Shown here: one piece after another, positions 36,173 through 48,700 of the stretch
Layout of the letters: each line of letters begins with the position of its first letter
How positions within the stretch are numbered: position 1 is the first letter of the stretch
Assembly: GCA_030248295.1 (NCBI GenBank)
Contig: JASANH010001344.1
Span: forward strand, 270,174 to 334,173
DNA length: 64,000 nucleotides
Direction: 5' to 3'
Source: Mesodorylaimus sp. YZB2_4
Taxonomy: Eukaryota; Nematoda; Enoplea; Dorylaimida; Dorylaimidae
The notes under the pieces: model-generated
The model's database searches: none
What the model saw: the letters and a program-made list of their open reading frames with translations, nothing else
What the model was told of the DNA's origin: nothing
Made by a program: the position numbers and the translations under genes

Positions 36173-39100
36173 ATGGATATTGATTGGGATCGTTACAAAA
36201 GCACGCTAAAACGTGCATATTTCACCGAAAATTCATTTCTGCCACGCGAAAGCGAACAGTTTGACGATTATTGGAAATTTTTTGCCCAGTATTTACTCAT
36301 GGCTAAAAAGAAGAACATTACGGCCGAGCGTCGCCCTTCCAGCTCGGACGTAACATTGAACGAATTAGGCATACCGTCATCTAATTATTCCAAATATCAT
36401 CGTCAAGTAGTCGAGTTCGAATTAGATAAACCATCGCGTTACATGCTTCGTGAAATTCCATCAAAAGTTATATCCGAATTCGAATTTGCACTTTCGTCAT
36501 ATGTCGTTTTTTGTCAAAGACAGAAATTCCAAAAATTGAAAAAATTACGTCAAGGTCAGCGCTCGCTACCGATCGCACAATTTCGTGAAGAAATTTTGAA
36601 TGTTCTCAGTCGTAATTCGGTGATTATTGTGGCTGGCGATACGGGTTGCGGAAAATCCACTCAAGTTCCTCAGTATTTGCTGGAACACGGTTTCGATCGC
36701 ATCGCTTGTACTCAGCCTCGTCGACTAGCTTGTATTTCATTAGCTAAGCGAGTAGCTTTCGAAACGTTGAACGAATACGGCGATGAAGTAGCTTATCAAA
36801 TTCGATTCGAGAAAACTCGAACTTCTAAAACGAAACTTTTGTTTTTGACCGAAGGCCTTCTTCTTCGTCAATTAGCCACTGATCCCGATTTGTCGATGTA
36901 CGATGTCGTGATTTTAGATGAAATTCACGAACGTCATATTCATGGAGATTTTCTATTAGGCGTTTTGAAAAATCTTATTCAACGACGTCCAGAATTGAAA
37001 CTTATTTTAATGTCGGCCACGATCAATTTGGATCTTTTCTCATCTTATTTTCAAAGCGCACCCGTCGTACAAGTGCCCGGACGATTGTACCCCATCAAGT
37101 TACATTATCGGCCACTGAGTCCTGAAGAAACGAAATCTGAACGTATCGATCCTGGGCCTTATCGCCGGATTTTGAGCATGATCGATGAACAATATCCGAG
37201 TACAGAAAGGGGCGATGTATTGATTTTCCTGAGTGGAATATCGGAGATTTCTACTGTGGCTGAATCATTGAAGGTAATTGGGGAGACTATCCTCTTTCGA
37301 TATGTCAGGATTTGGTCACAAGTTTCAATGAAAATGGTGATCTTTCCCACTGCACCTGTCAAACGACCTTTGGGAGCGTTTTTCTAAATAATTCTGTGTG
37401 CCATTAAAAGTTGAGAGCTAGGAACGACAGATTTCCAGAAAAGGTTTGGAGTCAGTTTTTTGGAGCTCTTAATTCGCATCCTTTGGATCGGCATCCTTTG
37501 CCTCGCCTTCGCTGTACAGGTATCTTTCGATCAAAATGAATCTGTGTCTCTGTTTTAGGCTTACGCGGATGAAACATCTCGTTGGATCATCCTAGTCTTG
37601 CACAGCACACTTTCGTTGGAAGATCAAGATCGCGTTTTCGATGTATCGCCCGAAGGTATTCGGAAATGCATCCTTTCGACCAACATCGCCGAAACGTCGG
37701 TCACTATCGATGGTGTACGTTTTGTTGTGGATTCGGGCAAAGTCAAAGAAATGCGATTCGATTCTGAAACTAAAATGCATCAGTTGAAGGAAACGTGGAT
37801 TTCGCAAGCCAGTGCTGAACAGCGGAAAGGACGTGCTGGTCGTACTGGGCCTGGTGCGTGCTATAGATTGTACAGTCAAGCGCAATTCGACGAATTCGCC
37901 ACGTATAGCACGTCGGAAATTAAATTGGTGTCGTTGGAATCGTTGGTGTTGCAGGTACGAGCACGAAATCTAAGCTCTCACCCAGGTCGTAGCCTAGCGG
38001 GTTAAGGCGTCTGCCTCTCACGCGGAGTGCGCGCTCACAGGGGAGGGCTCGACTACCCGCCTGGGTGAAATATAATTGTCAAATATATGTGTTACTTAGC
38101 CCTCGAGTGTTCTGTACAGTGCTTGGCTATGAATTAAGTATGATAGGACGACATGACGCGGCAGCTTTCCTGTGTGCGTATCAACTAGGAGCATCGCCAT
38201 ACGAGGGCATCGTGCGACAGCACCAGCGTCCCAGGATGATACTGGGCGAGAAGGAAGGGACCTTTCCCACTGGTCCTCCACAACCAGTTTCCTGATTCTC
38301 TACTCGTTCGCGTCCGCCACTTGACCGCACCGGGTTAGTCGCCCTCTGAAGTCGGAATAGGACTGCGGGCCTCTTAGTCAGGGTTGTTGACCCAACCAAT
38401 GCGAGGCCAACGCCTTTACTTACTGAGCCATTGACCGGCTCCAGTTGCACACGTGTTGGCTTGGGGCATGAAACCAGGCCTGGCAGGCGTAGGAGGGAGG
38501 CGGCCGAGCGAAGTCGGCGGGACAAAAACTCCGACTGGAGTAGGATAGTCTTGCGACTATACCTACGGCTGAAACATCAACCCGAGGGGTTGACGTTTCC
38601 CAGCCAGGGGAGAGTATCAATTACTCTCTCCCACTCGCCATGGCCTACCAGGCGGGGGGTTACAGGCAATACTGTACATATGGGGCAATTTCCTCGACCT
38701 CGAAGTAGAATACAGCGCCAACACCCCTTCCATAAATTTTTCCAGTTTCGTGTTCTTTATTTTTAGATGTACAATTTCGGTCTGAACGATCCCCGGCAAT
38801 TCGAATTCATCGAGCCACCGGAAACGGCGAGTATCGAACGCGCGATCGATCATTTGAAAGATCAAGGCGCACTGACGGCCTCGAACGAGCTGCTCACACC
38901 ATTGGGTCAAATGCTAGTGAAATTACCTGTCGACGTGGCGATTGGGAAAATGCTGATTATGGGATGCTTATTTCGACAAGTGGAAATCGTTCTGACATCG
39001 GCGGCGGCGTTGAGTGTTCAATCGCCGTTCACTAATCGATCGTATCGGGATTTAGATTGTATGACGTTGAGGAAGGATTTGATGTCGGATCAGGGCGATC

Positions 39101-41109
39101 CGTTCGCTCTACTCAATACCTACCGAGAATGGTTAGAGGTGAAGAAGGAGGGCGGCGAGTCGTCGAGACGCTGGTGTCGGAAACGTGGAATCGAAGAACA
39201 GAGGTTGTATGAAATTACCAAATTGAGGACACAGTTCAAGGTGAGGCTTGGTTATGATAAGTGGTGATGACGGGGATGAGAGATCTGTGATGGTATCTCA
39301 TTCTTCCTGACCGCATTCCCCCCTCCCCTCCCACTCACAAGTCTTCCCACACAAGTTAACCTTTCGGGGCAGAAAATTCTTCCTACAGAGCAAGTTATGA
39401 ACACCTCAATATGACTTACCTGGTGTGGACATGCGAGTATTAGTTGTTGCATATCCCAGATCACTGATGGGATAGTCTATGACATTACTGATGTCCTATC
39501 ACATATGACTATGCACACTGATGCCTGTTCATGTTCAATTTTTACCACATCACCAAACGCTTATGCGCACTCGAGGCGCGTATGCGCCTTGCCTCACTCT
39601 TACTTATCAGCGGTGATAAGAGCTATCAATGCATTGCATCACCATGTGCTGTATAAGCGATACGTTGGTGACAAGCAGGCCTAGATCACTGTTTGATGGC
39701 TCTTATCACCAGCTGATCGAACACCTCGATTATAGGAAATTCTGGAAGACGCCGACCTAATCGAACGTCAAGCACAGCACGATGTGTCCAGTGCTCAACG
39801 TCGTATACGTCAGGGCGAACTGAAACAATTACGCGATCTAAAACGAACTTATCAAAATCAACAGCGAAAACGAAAGGTTTTGAAAATGGAACATTACGAT
39901 TCGAAAATGCACGATTCGGATCAAGAGGATGATGGAGAAGGTGGGCCATCGAAGAAAGCCAAAGATGCGAGTGATGTACATTCGGTGGATTTTCTAATGC
40001 ATCATACGAATCGTGATTTGGAAGAACGACTGCAACAATTTCGAATGGATCATCACGAAGTATCGATTTTGAAGTTTATCCTTTGCGGTGGCCTGTATCC
40101 ACGATACGGTCTATTGGATGAGTATAATAACTATAAGGTAGGGTCGGACCAGATGGTGCACACTCGGCCTAAACCATTCGTCGTCTTACATCCGAATACG
40201 TGCTTGGCTCAGGAGCCGGAATCGTTATGTGTGCAACGAGACGGAATGGGAAGATCGAAACGGCATCAACTGATATTTTATGCGCTACTATTAGAAACGA
40301 CGAAACCATATTTGGTCAATATTGTGCGCGTGTCTGCTTTGCATTATTTAGCATTATTTGCTCGATCAGTGGATGTGAGCGAAGATTTTACGCGCCTGAT
40401 TTGCGATCGATTCGTATCGATCGATTTCGATCAGAAGGATAGACTGGATGTGGAAGAATTGATATTTCGTGTGGTGGAAATTAGGCGAACTGTGGAGAAA
40501 TGTTTGGAACGGAAATTGGATGGGCATCGGTATCATAGTCAGGAATTAGATCGATCGATTTTGAAATACTTGGATTTGGAGATTATGTATTCGATGAAAA
40601 GGCTGATGAAGGCGGATGTACAAAAGATGTATACGAATGGAGGCGAGACCAAAATGAAGAAATCGTTGGAGAAATGGATGAAAAAATTAGGTGGGAAAAG
40701 TGATCAGACGAAAGGGCCGAGGTGGAACGAGGAATGTGGTGGATTGCAGATCAATGAGTATCTGAACATTGGATGCGTGCCGTCTGCCAGCGGGCCTGCT
40801 GGTGAAGAGGCCAGTGAGCATGTGATCACCAAGTGGACATGTCCCGCATGTTGCGAAGAAATGTACGCGTCGGGGCTGGATCGATTGGAACATGCGGAGG
40901 TGTGCCGAGGTGATGGTGGGGATGGAGAGGCGGACGGGAAAGGTGGGGAGGGGAAGGAAGAAATGGGTGCAAGTGACGAGGTAAAATCGAGTTTCGATAA
41001 CAAGGACAATCCACTGAAGAGGCACTATTATTGTGATCAGTGTGAGCAGCAGTTGATGTTGACGCCAGTGGAGATTTTGAAGCATAAGAAAGGACACAGG
41101 GCTGGGTGA
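36173..41109 (+). CDS. DHX34: DHX34 RNA helicase, four exons
   Basis: DEAH-box RNA helicase that acts in nonsense-mediated mRNA decay with UPF1. Exons 36173-37273, 37559-37954, 38767-39240 and 39736-41109 all join in phase 0 to 1114 residues (human 1143). Walker A is GDTGCGKST (155-163), the DEAH box is DEIH (249-252), followed by [16 protein letters not shown]. The C-terminal RecA domain has [15 protein letters not shown] and [15 protein letters not shown]. After the winged-helix and ratchet region ([17 protein letters not shown]) comes [10 protein letters not shown]-like [15 protein letters not shown], a DHX34 hallmark. The tail has [31 protein letters not shown] and two C2H2-like pairs (TCPACCEEM and [20 protein letters not shown]) at the end, as in the human protein. 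Intron 2 carries two repeats. Confidence 0.96.
37979..38155 (+). repeat. tRNA-derived SINE (family A), copy 4
   Basis: Best preserved copy, in DHX34 intron 2. ACCCAGG at the head pairs with CCTGGGT after the T-arm. The anticodon arm TCTGC-CTCTCAC-GCGGA would give a CTC anticodon. A long variable arm marks a class II shape. The tail ends with CCTCGAGTGT and TATGAATTAAGTATGATAGG. Confidence 0.8.
38471..38670 (+). repeat. dispersed repeat family B, copy 4
   Basis: In DHX34 intron 2. Runs from GAGCGAAGTCGGCGGGACA through the core (TCTTGCGACTATACCTACGG, the AACCCGAGGGGTT hairpin, CAGCCAGGGGAGAGTATCA) to CACTCGCCATGGCCTACCAG and GGGGTTACAG. Confidence 0.8.
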
Positions 41110-43358
41110 AGTTAAATTGTTGTTTGTGCAGTGTTGTGTAATTAATGTTTTTTGGATTGTGTTCTTGTTTCACCACATCACCGCATGGAGGTATGTGGGT
41201 TTGTGTATGTGTCAAGTGTGAAGACGGGAGCATCATACAAAATGATTAAATGATTTACCCGACCGGGAATCGAACACTCGCATCATGGAAGCCTGATCCT
41301 ATGATGACTTTGTATTACACCTGCTGCATGTCGGTTTGATAGGCATGATTGGGTTGTGAGAGAGCTTATCGGTTGCGTCTTGTAGCCGGATATCACGCTC
41401 CAGACGAGGTAGCCTCTTCGATGTCGTTCCTAATGTGCTGCCCAGTTTGCCTCGTTGTTAGAGCTGCTGTTCGGCTCTAGGGCCTGGGGGGGGGGGGGGG
41501 GGATAAATCGTGAAAACGTTTCTTTGAACCTGAGTTCCGATAAATCCGGATCGTTTATCATGTCATTAAATCTGCGATAATCGTTTGATTTCGTAGAATG
41601 CGGTTCCAAAGGTTGCTCTAAGACACTTACGATCAGTGTGGAAGCGCATGCAATCAACACAGCACATAGCAAATGTTATCACATATCACGATCGAAATCG
41701 TATTAGCGTTACTGATGTCTTCGATGACCTTGACAGCGGAAGTGGCGCTTGGTTATTCTTGTGTTGTGGGATTGGATTGAACGAATTCTTTGTCCTGCAC
41801 GTTTCTACTGCTCCGATAAGTGACAGCGGTTCCTTTCTGAAAGTCTGCTGCATGCGGTGCGAACAGACCGCACTGCGCACCCACCCTTTTCATACGCACT
41901 GAATCGACACGCACATGAACAAGATCTGCACAGATACGCCGCACACAAGTTATCATGATCGAGATCGCTGGCGATTCTTGGCTGATTTCTTCCAAGGCGG
42001 ACGATCAGTCGATGGAATTGACACGGCAGGACACGAGCTTGATTCATTGTTTGTGGCCTGGCCGGTCTTTTCTTATACACGTCTTGACTGCTCAGGTTCT
42101 CCTCGTGACACATCGTGACCATTGAGTTGAAACGTACGGATAGATAGCAGACGGCTACGCTTTCATACCTGATAGGCAAAGTCGATTAGAGGCGAGATGG
42201 GAGCGCAAGAAGAGACCAAGCTTACCTCGTCGAGTCCTTGTCGACCAGCACGTTAGAGATGCGACGAGACCATCTTCCCTGGGCTGATCGTCCAGCCGCG
42301 TGCCAGTCGCATCGGAAGACTGTTCTGAAAGTCGATACGCTAGGAGTAAGTCTGCGGAATAAACGAAGCTCACCCCTGGTCTCGTCGATGGATCATTGTA
42401 TTCGACTGTCGACCCGATTGCCGCTTCTTTGGTTCTTCGTTCTTGTGTGACGTTGGCCTGATCGGGGAGACCAGTTTCCAGCTGCACCACGGGGAGGTCG
42501 TCACATGGCAGCCATTCCGATACACAGACCCATCTGGCGTTGGCCGAGACCAACATTCGTGGGCGACTGCAACGAGACCAGCCGGCGTGGGCAACAAGAC
42601 CCACATTCGCTGGCAACTGGCTCACTGGCGATGGCAACGGACTGACAGGCGTGGGCAACGAGACCCACATTCGTGCAGCCAAGACCATCATTCGTGAACG
42701 AGCAGTCAATCGGAATGGCGAGGCACGAACAGCAGCGCGCTTATATAGGCAGCGGGCGCAGTGTAAAGCGCCGAGAAGCTCAGCGAGGCTGTGTAAAGTG
42801 TCCAGAAAGCTTATCTCTTTCTGCAGCATGTATATTCTTGATAACTAGCCATCAAATTTAGATGGCGATAGATTCAGCTGAAAGAGCGCGGAAATTTGGC
42901 TAGGTCTGTCCAGTTTCTGTTGAGTGAGAAACTACACTATATGTAGTCGCAAAAACAGCAGTGAGAATGAGTTGGTTCTAATTGATCGTGAGTTCACTTC
43001 TCAATTATCAGGCAGTTATGACAAAATTGAATGATTTGTGCAGTGAGTGTGAGATACAGTGGATGTGCTGTCATCCAAGGTGGCAAACTTCAAATGCCCC
43101 GCCTCCTTTACGGCAATAAGGCCGCATCATATTTCGGGGAAACAAAGCCCAGAGTAAAAGGCGCAGTGCAGCAACAGGTCACAAGGTCTTGTTCCGCATC
43201 TGCTGATAGGCCAATATGGCCATGAGGAGAGTCTGTAGCGGATGGGTAATCGCAAATGTATGCAATACGCATGACCAACATTTCTTTGCAAAACATCGTC
43301 TAGAGCACAAGGGCCATAGAAGTTCGTGAAGTTACCACGGGGGCTTGCTTGTTGTTGA
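41110..43358. other. intergenic, degenerate repeats, no gene supported
   Basis: Contains a tRNA-like remnant on the minus strand near 41260-41345 (B-box GTTCGATTCCCGG, near-complete acceptor pairing), a long G run at about 41487-41502, and degenerate direct repeats of a GGCAACGAGACCCACATTCG-type unit at 42540-42690. The open frames crossing these repeats show no domain. Confidence 0.45.
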
Positions 43359-44577
43359 AGGCTCATTTATACTGGCCACCGAGTTCTCTGTGACAGAGCG
43401 GCGCACTGCTTGGAATGGTCCCAGATTTTCATGTTCGATGATTACTGTACTCTGTCCCAGACTTCACTGGACCCTGAAAACTCGGGGACCAGTATAAATG
43501 CACCAAAATTAGGAAAATGAGCATAAAAGCGTCCAGGACTAGGCGCCCGTACTGAGTCCCCGATCGGTGTCCCTGCGCGCTCTGTCCCTGCGTTTTTGCA
43601 CAAAAATTCAAAGTTTGTGCAAAAACGCAGGGACTCGTTTCTATCGAATCTAAAAATCGACGATCGTCTCTAGAATTTTGACCAGAGTGTGTACCGGTGC
43701 AGTTTTTATCGCTGAATCCGAAAATGAAGTCAAAATTTCGGTGTGAGGGTGATTTTGACCTGTATTTCCTCATTTTCTGAGCCTAGTTTTTCGCTTTTAA
43801 AGAGCTCACTCTATGATCCTCACATCATTGGCTGTGTGTGATTTATTGATCATGTTGTTGAACTCGAGTATTCGATTGATCATTGTGACCATATGATCAG
43901 TCAATATGATCGATCTAATCATTTATATCAATCGATTAATTGATTGATCGGGTGATCCATCATTCAATCTGTTGTTTGATTAACATAATAGTATGATTCA
44001 TCGATCGATCCATCAGTCTATTATATAGATCAGATCAGCTCATCGTATCGATCAGACCAGCTCATCATATCGATCACCCGATCATATCAAACAGCGAATT
44101 GATAAGCCAGTCATCCGCCGAGTGATCGGGCATTAATTGATCGGTCATTCTTATACGATTCTTTCATGATTTTTATTCTTATTGGCCGTATCAATATTTT
44201 CCGAGTACCCCACTCTAATCGATCAAAAGCACTACAGAAAAGCAATTGTGCATATGGCTATCACATCGTTCTGTTCTCGCGTATTCTAATCGTATAGGAT
44301 CTCTGTCCGGCATATAGCCCACGTTTCCGACTGGTTTCCGCCGCGCCTCGCCTCTTTGTGCAAAGAGCAGAAAATGTTTTCGTCCCTCTAGCGCCTCTCT
44401 GGGACAGCGCCTCTCTAAACGCAGGGACAGAGTTCCAGTTTCTGAAAACGCAGGACAGTGCGCTCTGGATCAGGGACTCTGTAGGCAGTATAAACGCCCT
44501 CTAGGTGACAGAGTGGCAGAGAACTCTGTCCTGAGCGCGCAGTCACAGAGAGCTCGGTGGCCAGTATAAATGAGCCT
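43359..44577. mobile_element. 1.2 kb non-autonomous TIR element
   Basis: An exact 25-bp inverted repeat bounds the element (43359-43383 and 44553-44577; starts AGGCTCATTTATACTGG). Both ends are flanked by TGA (43356-43358 and 44578-44580), a 3-bp target duplication. There is no coding capacity. Inside are an exact 21-bp hairpin (43584-43604 with 43614-43634) and a GATC-rich stretch. The 3-bp duplication hints at PIF/Harbinger, but the superfamily is not settled. Confidence 0.8.
43830..44170. repeat. GATC/ATCGAT-rich palindromic stretch
   Basis: Unusual density of TGATCG, ATCGAT and ATTGATC motifs with local inverted repeats, forming the core of the 43359-44577 element. Confidence 0.7.
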
Positions 44578-44580
44578 TGA

Positions 44581-45774
44581 GTGCATGCCGGTAGGCAGCT
44601 ACAGCTAGAAATTTATTGAGGTGAGATTCCTATTTCACATACCGTGAATCTTCGTTTTTAGGCTCTGGCTGCTCAGAATGCTCCAGCATATGGCTGGACG
44701 TCTGCTATTGTCTCGTCTTGCCTTCTTCTAAAAGTGGCAAATAAGTGAGCTGTTTTATGATATTGTCTGCTTTTCCCAGCGGTTTGTTCAGGTTTGTATT
44801 TCCTTTCCAGCATTTTTCAATTGTATCAAAAATCTTTTTTGATGCCCCACTTTGTTTACTATATAGTGCCTCGGTAGCATAGCCCATGCGGGTCCACAGA
44901 CGAGATTTTTCAGTAACGAGAGCGATGCAGAAAATTTCATTGAACTTGGTTGTTCTACTGTGCTAAATAGCGTAGGTCCAAAATGGCAGCAACCAATCAC
45001 TAATAATCAGCAACTTTATCACTTCCGCTGATAAATATGCGCAATCACTGATAACGTATCATCAACCCAACCGCGTACGCCATCTTTCGATTGCACTCCT
45101 GTCACTAAAGCACTGGGCTCAAACATATAGATTCCAAGTATCTGATAGAAATCACAGCTAAGATAATCGATATCCTATCTCCACATATTCCGCTAGGTCA
45201 TACAGGCAATAGCCTACAGGCGCACAGCATCAATCGCTAAAGGCACGCAATAGCAAATTATGTAATTAATACACGGATTGCACCAGCCTAATGACTCGTC
45301 TATATTCCATTTTCATTTCCAAAAAGCACCATTTTTGGTATGAAAACATTGCAGATTTCTTGCATCCGAAAAAAGCATTGGTTGCATTTTGCACAGGTTG
45401 CACACGGTCATAATTTGCACAAGGCATCTCAATGACCCTTCTTACCAGCTAGCAAGTCTCCCTTAAATGTTTCAATCACATTCCTCCACAACATCTGCAC
45501 GAAACAGTCATAAATTTATGTGATCAGTGATCATGTGATCAGTGTGATCACGTGATAACATCTGATCTGTATACGTTATCAACAGTGCGTAAAGATGAGA
45601 AAAGAGCAAGTACACCAAAGATATCTTATCAGTAACTAATGATAAGAATGGCAAAGGAACACACTTTGTACAGTGACCATACTTGAATGTGGTGCATGCA
45701 ACCTAGCTTACCTTTGTCCGCCCTACAGCACTCACCTATCTCACTCTTGGTAACATAATAGAATACTCTGGACC
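44581..45774. other. no gene recognised
   Basis: Between the TIR element and the stop of the coiled-coil gene. Probably includes that gene's 3' UTR. The frame at 44705-44887 (minus) shows no domain. Confidence 0.4.
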
Positions 45775-48700
45775 CTACCAAAACACACTCGCAGTCATCG
45801 ATGATGGTTGCCTCGTTAAATTGTAGGCCCTTAGATAGGCTGGATGCACGGTCAGTTGCCTCTCTAGACCCTCCGCGCGCGTCCGTAACGACCGATTGAC
45901 GTTGCGTAGGTCGTTCTGCAACAAACCAGTGCAAACTTGAAACTGCTAGCAAGTGTATTTTTGGAATGTAGGGATGGAGCATTTGGCACCAGTTGAAGCC
46001 GTTTGTTAGCAAAAATGCAAGGCAGGGCCAGATGCAAAGCAAGCAGAGGGAGACCTTCTGCGAATCTTCTCCACTGAGGTAGGGTTAGCTGCCAACACGT
46101 TTGCACGCATTCCATAAAAACGCTGGGAAGGACACAGTGTTTAGCAGAATCACAGACTCAAATGAAAACATTTGGGCTTTTGCACTCGTTGCAAATATTT
46201 TCCTACATGGACCATGCATATAGTTACAAACAGGAAAGAATCGCACCTAAACTTAGCGGCTGAGAAGTCTTGTCTGAAACTATATTTTACACACCACAAT
46301 TTCTGCCACGCCTACTCCATTGATCCAGCCTCAGTCGTATCCTGTCTCTTCTTGACACTGGCCCAGAAGAGTCATTGTGGTTACACCTCTTGCACACTCT
46401 GGGGCTCGCCTTAGCTGCAGACGATGCGTGTCGAAACAGAGGAAAGAACACAAGACATGCTAAAACGGCATTTGGTGCTGGAAAAGTGTCATTATTGCCT
46501 ATTATGGTCTCACAATCAGACGGGACTTGCCTTGGATGCAGACGGTCGCAAAGAAGGCCAAGACAGGACAAGACCACAAGCAAAGCAAGGCAAGGCAAGA
46601 TGAAACAATTTAACTAACTAAACCGTGCAAAAGCATGCAACTTATCAAAATAAGTCAAATACCAATTTCATGCCGGCTAATCTCAACAACTCCATATTTT
46701 TGTTCAAATAATCCACTTGTTTGCTGAGGTAAAAATTTTCTTGTTCCAGCTGAAATTGGAGGCAGTGAAAATGCAATAGGACATATCAGTATTTGAACGT
46801 GGATTGGCTCGGCACTGCTCGCACAACTGAGATGGGGTAAAAATATATTTATCAGCTGCCTGATAACAAATGGGGTCGTATATACACTATTCTGCTGATG
46901 AGATACCACTTGCGATCAGTGAACTTGCACTTACCAGCAAAAGATATTGTTACTGTCAACTTCATTTCTCCCAGCTTGCTGTTTTTTTTGTGAATCTTAT
47001 TTTTAGGAAAGCTAACAAACGAAGCAGGTGAAACATTTAGCTTCATAATTGCATGTACGATGCCCTGCATTCACAGTTTGCATATCAGCCGTGTTATCGA
47101 CTAGTAAACCTGTTCAGCCAGTGATTACTTGCATTTTGGGCATTGCAGGGCCTCGAATGTTCTCGCATCCCCTGCAAGCCTCGTGTATTCACCGTTTCCA
47201 AAAAGTGCCAGGCCAGGCTATCAAAGATAGATGAGCTTACACCTTACTCACCCCTCGCCCACAACTCACTAGTGTTTTCTTAGTCTCTACGTCAAACATG
47301 ACCTACATTTCCCTCCCTCCCCCCAGAAAGCATTCTCCTCACGTAGCGGATGTAGCGGTAAACTGAACCCTCGTAGAACACCCGTCATCATCAAGTACCA
47401 GCCAAAAATTTTTAAGCGCATCTCGTTATTTTTCTTGCAAGCCTCCTTTCCTCGCCGTGCATTCAGGGATGTGCATGCTGGCTCGAAGGCGAGGGTGTCC
47501 GAAAAAGCGAGATATAGATAGAAACTAGGGGAGTTCCGGTGAAGCGAAAAAATGTGATGCAGCAGGCCAAATGAGCTTGTTCTTCACGAGTGATGATGAA
47601 CGTGTGGCAGTCGTGTTGCCTGAACAGGCCACACTCAATCAAAGTCCTCAACAGACTATAATATGTTAAGGACGTGTTCTTCACGGGGTCTGGCAGGCGG
47701 CGTGCCATCCCTGACTCCTATCCCCATTTTTCTCCAAGGAAACCCTCATATCCATTCCCTGATGCAAGCAGTGCTCGAACCAAGTTCCAAGATAAAAACA
47801 CGGACATAGGAGAATTTGGCAGGGTGCTTACCCTATTTCTAGTTTCTCGTTCTCTGTAGAAATTTCGTTCCGATTGCTCCACTTGCGACTACAAAACCAT
47901 AAATTAGGCCAGAGTAGGTCGGGCATGTACGAGTGCTAACCTTGATCACCGCCTATCACTCCATAACTCAATCACTGGCCTAGCCCCCTAATTCGTCACC
48001 TAACTTACTTTCGCACTTCTTTCTTCCAAATTTGCAAAAACTATACGTCCTTGAGCGGTTACAGTATGCCCTAAAGGATTATGGCATATTTTGGACGAAA
48101 GTCATAAATTTCTATTGAGTTTTTGCATAGCTTTGAAAAATAAGGCTCGTCTGCACGCATCCATTTTATTTTCAAATTTTTGAAAATATGAATAGTAAAA
48201 GAATTAGCGACTGGGCTGAAACGCGATTTGTTTTAAAGGTGCAGTTTCGCCAATTCAAAAAAGATTTGCACCGATGATCATCAAAGTGGTTCCGTAAAAT
48301 ATGACTGCGGGAGATTCCAGTGCGCCATCGTGCATATAGTCCATAAAAAAAAAGCGGGAATCCAAACATGATTGTCCCTTACAGACTCAAATTTTTGAAT
48401 TCCCGCGTGCTGAAATACATTCTTGGAAGGTTCAGTTTCTAATAGCCTAGGCCTCATAAAAAGCGCGCGAATTTCAAAATGCAAAAATAACGTCCTACCT
48501 CATAAATGCTCCTAACGCTGCTTGGTGTGCCGTGGTCACTCATCCACCTGCTAATCCGTCTAGATGAAATTGTGTCGGACGGATAACGACTGTTTGGGTA
48601 GACGTTTCTCTAAACGGGGAGAGAAAGATGGATTCAGCACTGCAACTTGCGGAAGTCAAGCTCCAAATTTTGCATAAAGAGTGGACAGAAATGAAAATCT

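Noticed and set aside
42155-42829. 224-residue minus-strand frame
   Set aside because: It crosses degenerate direct repeats, has no domain or phase-matched neighbours, and is matched by equally long frames on the other strand.
44705-45000. Minus-strand frames of 60 and 70 residues
   Set aside because: Overlapping frames with no recognisable domain; not phase-linked to the nearby coiled-coil gene.
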